DNA of 16,195 bases, taken from an uncultured Bacilli bacterium (GTDB taxonomy: Bacteria; Bacillota_I; Bacilli_A; RF39; UBA660). Shown in pieces: positions 13,316 through 16,195 of the stretch. The first letter of the stretch is position 1; each line of letters opens with the position of its first letter. A program made the translations under genes and the position numbers. A model generated the notes under the pieces. It made no database searches and was not told where the DNA came from. It was given only the letters and a program-made list of their open reading frames with translations. The DNA lies in assembly GCA_947625395.1 (NCBI GenBank), contig CANQOD010000010.1, positions 1 to 16,195 of the forward strand. Direction: 5' to 3'.

Positions 13316-16132
13316 TTAGTTTATCTGTTTTAAAGTATCTCCCTCTGCTATCACTAGTTTTGTCATTTCGTAATCTTCCTTTTTTGTGAATGTAATTGTG
13401 TCTAAATCGTCTTCATACCAAGATTTGATAGAACTGATTCGGATTTTATAAGTATGGGTTCCTGGTAAGACGTAAAAATCGATTTGACTGAGCGTCTTAT
13501 TGAGGGATTGTAAAGAAATCGTTTCCTTTGATAAAGCACCTTGATTGGTGATTTGGAACAACAAGTAATTTCCTTTTTCTTTTGGGAGTGTTGGATGGAC
13601 TTTAAAAGAGATAGAAGATGCAGTTGTTTGTAAAGAAACTGTTTCGATTTCTTTTTCTTGTATCTTTTCCATTTCTCCCCATATATATGGAATATAATCT
13701 AAGCGATAAGGTTCTTCTTGATTCTCTTCATTCTGTTCTAATGAAATTTGCTTTTGGAGGAGCTTCTTTTTTGCATCTTCCATTCTTTCTTTTTCTATCC
13801 AAATTTCAAAATCATCCACGCAACCAAGATAAGCATAATGTTGATAGATATATTCGCTTACTAAATAATAACGCATTTCATTGGCAACTTCATCTAAAGT
13901 AATCCTAAAATTATTCATTTGATTGTCTGAATTTGTTCTTACCTTTAATGCAATAGGCACGTTTCCTTGATAATTTTTGATTTCTTCAAGAAACAACTGT
14001 TGTGTATATTCTCCTGATAAAAGTCCTGGGGACTGATTGATATAAACCGGATTGTCATAACCTAATATTGCATATAGTAAAGTTTGGTTGGTAAAATCTA
14101 AATATGTTTCATTTTCTTTTAAAAGAATGGATAAGACTGTCTTTAGATTTTGATATTCCTTTTTCATTGTCTTATCTAATACAATACGTTCTACTTTACT
14201 GTTTTGTCTTTCATCTTCAAGTGTATAACTTAATTCTTTGCTTTGTACATCAATGGCTAGACTATTAAAATTGATAAAATCCAAGCTGAGTGTCATAGAA
14301 AATAGAATTAAGATGCAAGCGTAGGCAACGACAGGCCGTGCTTTTGCTTGGGGCTTTAATGTAGATAAGAAGAGGGAAAAATAAAGAATGAAATAACTTA
14401 ACGCTCCTTGCATTGTTTTTTCTACTAAGGAATGTCTAATTAATCCTCTTTGAAAATTGAAGATAAAATAAAGGGCAAAGAAAACTAAAATCAAGTCTTT
14501 TTTCTCTAAATTCTTTCCTTTTTTTGCTAGAAGATAAAATAAGGAAAGAAGTACAGCAATCGGCATGATGTAATAGAAAAGATAGTATGCATAAGTACTA
14601 GGAGAGCCAAATGCGGAATAAGCCCAATTGTTATTGGAAAGAGAAATTTTTAAAAACTCAATTATCCGCAGTAAAGGATTGATATTTTTTAGGAAACAAA
14701 CACCAAAGAAGAAACAAGCAAAAGGAAGAAGAACAAGAAATAAAGAAAGCATCATCTTTTTTAGGTCATAAGTTTTACGATTGGTTATCCATAAGTATCC
14801 AAGCAACACGATAGCACTTAAGGTACTTGCAAAACCAATATCAAGTCGATATAGGCAAATCAAGGCAAGACTTATCCATAAAAGAAGATAGGAAGCAAAT
14901 GTTTTTTTCTTGATTACGTTGAGAAGGGCAAGAAGAGCAAGAATTCCAATGAAATTACTCATTAAAGATGTATCCATTAAAAAGGGAAGTGTTAAAATAC
15001 TTAAAAAAGCATCTTCTCTACCAATAAATTCTTTTAGAATCATGTAAATAAGGACAAAGAGCAAAATGAATTTATAGGAATCATATAAGCTAAAGATAGC
15101 TCCAAAAAAGTCTTGATTAAGAAACCCATATAAGAATCCTAAAAGCTCGCTAGAAAATAAATGCGCATCGAATGTTTCAATGATAGGAATTTTCCCAAAA
15201 TGGAAAAATTCATAGATGGATATACCATGATTCGCAGATTCAAAGAAATCCGTATTGATGATGTTGACTAATGGATTGGTTGTGAGTAAAAGAGAAAGTC
15301 CAATGATTAACATCATATAATAATATTTTTGCGTCTTAAATTTCTCTTCTTTTGGCTGAAAATGATAATAGATAAGAGAAATCAGTAATAATCCACCATA
15401 AATGCCAACTAGAAATAAAGATTTATGAGGAATAAAGATGTGATGCTGATTACAAATATTATAAAACTCTAAAAACAGTGGATGTAGAATGAGTGCTGCA
15501 AGGTAAAAGAGGAAGCTTTTAGACAGGGAACCTAAGTGACATTTCTTGCTACTGTAATAAAAGAAAAGTGCTGAAATCCAATAAAATCCAATAAATAAAA
15601 GCTGTCGATTCAAAAAGTCAAGGTGCAAAATATGTATCATATAAGTGATGACTACAGCGTTAGGAATCGCGATAAGTAAAGACCACTGAAAACGCTCAAA
15701 AGAGTAATTTCTCCGGGATAAAAGAAGATTTAAAACGGTTATGCCTCCTAATAAGGCAGCGAGGAAAAAGCTCGAAAATAAATCCGCATTTCGTAAGAAG
15801 AGAAAGAATCCCAAACCATAGCTGACTAAACCAAAAATAGAAATTTTTTCGTTGCATTTTCTGACCTCTTCATTTGTCTTCTTATACAATTTAGAAAGAA
15901 TTTGATAGGTTCCAAAAAGAAGAAGTGGAAAGACGACGAGATAAGTCAAGATAAAATATTTGCTGTATAGTGGTGTATCCTTATTATATAAAGCAATATT
16001 ACTAACGAATCTATCTTGAAAATGCGTTAGTGGAAAGGACTGCCGGAGAAAAAAAAGCCCCAGCATGAGAAACACTAAAAGAAGTGTATTGAGTAAAATG
16101 GTTCTGTTTTCCTTATCAAAAATTTTTTTCAT
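13316..16132 (-). CDS. Large polytopic membrane protein, possible GT-C-type glycosyltransferase
   Basis: 938 aa. About 16-19 hydrophobic segments fill residues 10-620, followed by a soluble C-terminal part of about 300 residues that is rich in Glu, Lys and Gln with beta-type segments (YLLFQITNQGALS, FYVLPGTHTYKIRISSI). A conserved-looking external loop near residue 300 reads NTDFFESANHGISIYEFFHF, then PIIETFDAHL; a second lies near LYRLDIGFAS. Acidic residues in the first large loop are typical of GT-C enzymes using lipid-linked sugars, but I see no motif that settles it, and an exporter or polymerase of cell-surface polymer is also possible. ATG 16132 follows AAAGGAGA by about nine bases. 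First gene of the minus-strand operon, with a TATAAT promoter. Confidence 0.8.
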   Translation of the reverse strand: MKKIFDKENRTILLNTLLLVFLMLGLFFLRQSFPLTHFQDRFVSNIALYNKDTPLYSKYFILTYLVVFPLLLFGTYQILSKLYKKTNEEVRKCNEKISIFGLVSYGLGFFLFLRNADLFSSFFLAALLGGITVLNLLLSRRNYSFERFQWSLLIAIPNAVVITYMIHILHLDFLNRQLLFIGFYWISALFFYYSSKKCHLGSLSKSFLFYLAALILHPLFLEFYNICNQHHIFIPHKSLFLVGIYGGLLLISLIYYHFQPKEEKFKTQKYYYMMLIIGLSLLLTTNPLVNIINTDFFESANHGISIYEFFHFGKIPIIETFDAHLFSSELLGFLYGFLNQDFFGAIFSLYDSYKFILLFVLIYMILKEFIGREDAFLSILTLPFLMDTSLMSNFIGILALLALLNVIKKKTFASYLLLWISLALICLYRLDIGFASTLSAIVLLGYLWITNRKTYDLKKMMLSLFLVLLPFACFFFGVCFLKNINPLLRIIEFLKISLSNNNWAYSAFGSPSTYAYYLFYYIMPIAVLLSLFYLLAKKGKNLEKKDLILVFFALYFIFNFQRGLIRHSLVEKTMQGALSYFILYFSLFLSTLKPQAKARPVVAYACILILFSMTLSLDFINFNSLAIDVQSKELSYTLEDERQNSKVERIVLDKTMKKEYQNLKTVLSILLKENETYLDFTNQTLLYAILGYDNPVYINQSPGLLSGEYTQQLFLEEIKNYQGNVPIALKVRTNSDNQMNNFRITLDEVANEMRYYLVSEYIYQHYAYLGCVDDFEIWIEKERMEDAKKKLLQKQISLEQNEENQEEPYRLDYIPYIWGEMEKIQEKEIETVSLQTTASSISFKVHPTLPKEKGNYLLFQITNQGALSKETISLQSLNKTLSQIDFYVLPGTHTYKIRISSIKSWYEDDLDTITFTKKEDYEMTKLVIAEGDTLKQIN

Positions 16133-16164
16133 GATTTCATTCTCCTTTATTGTCTGTTGTTTTC

Positions 16165-16194
16165 ATTATAGACATAAATAGAACAAAAATACAA
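16165..16194 (-). promoter_or_regulatory. Promoter of the minus-strand membrane-protein operon
   Basis: Minus strand: -35 TTGTAT (16194-16189), 18-base spacer, perfect -10 TATAAT (16170-16165). Confidence 0.65.
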
Positions 16195-16195
16195 A

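Noticed and set aside
13618..13902. 94-codon plus-strand ORF inside the 938-aa gene
   Set aside because: Antisense shadow of the soluble C-terminal domain; its hydrophobic look comes from reverse-complement Glu/Lys codons.
1..16195. CRISPR array, tRNA or rRNA genes
   Set aside because: No spaced direct repeats and no cloverleaf or rRNA-like sequence seen on either strand.

Overview
The window is low-GC bacterial DNA using the standard bacterial code: TGA ends several genes and ATG, GTG and TTG all serve as starts. Strong AGGTGA or GGAGG ribosome sites, a CotD-like spore-coat gene, two tiny YjcZ-type sporulation proteins, PrsA and RecX point to an endospore-forming Bacillota, probably a gut-type Bacilli/Erysipelotrichia-like lineage. 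That placement is inference from gene content and base composition.

Layout. 1-3477 (+): an operon of a truncated membrane-anchored protein, fmt, a one-helix membrane protein and a 498-aa coiled-coil-rich protein of unknown function. 3503-4905 (+): ffh with its own promoter and a two-way terminator shared with a small minus-strand gene (4870-5181). 5266-8953 (+): a CotD-like spore-coat gene split by an insertion of about 3.2 kb. 8984-10080 (+): rpoZ, then recX. 10094-11146 (-): a PrsA-like foldase lipoprotein, sharing a terminator with recX. 11169-11484 (+): two tiny sporulation membrane proteins. 11570-12070 (+): a CmpB/type IV-like multipass protein. 12077-16194 (-): an operon of a 938-aa polytopic membrane protein, a one-helix membrane protein and a HIT-family protein.

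Main result. The ORF at 5315 stops just after the CotD-like motif VPHV. About 3.2 kb downstream, at 8785, the missing Cys/His/Tyr-rich tail (PHICPIRTR... to FN*) resumes and ends directly before a terminator. Joining the halves at the shared TG of the matching 11-mers at the two junctions restores one open frame of 122 codons. It also turns the premature TGA stop (5549-5551) into a TGT Cys codon. The intervening DNA is more AT-rich. It carries a large serine recombinase next to its right end, an overlapping 54-aa ORF, and a Fic protein with its own vegetative promoter. The split gene has a sigma-K-like promoter (AC-N17-CATACGTTA), and the same spacing recurs upstream of the YjcZ-like genes. 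The arrangement parallels skin in sigK and SPbeta in spsM, which a large serine recombinase removes from the mother cell during sporulation. Here the host gene would be a cotD-like coat gene and the element is very small. Sequence shows the split and the reading-frame repair; developmental excision is inference.
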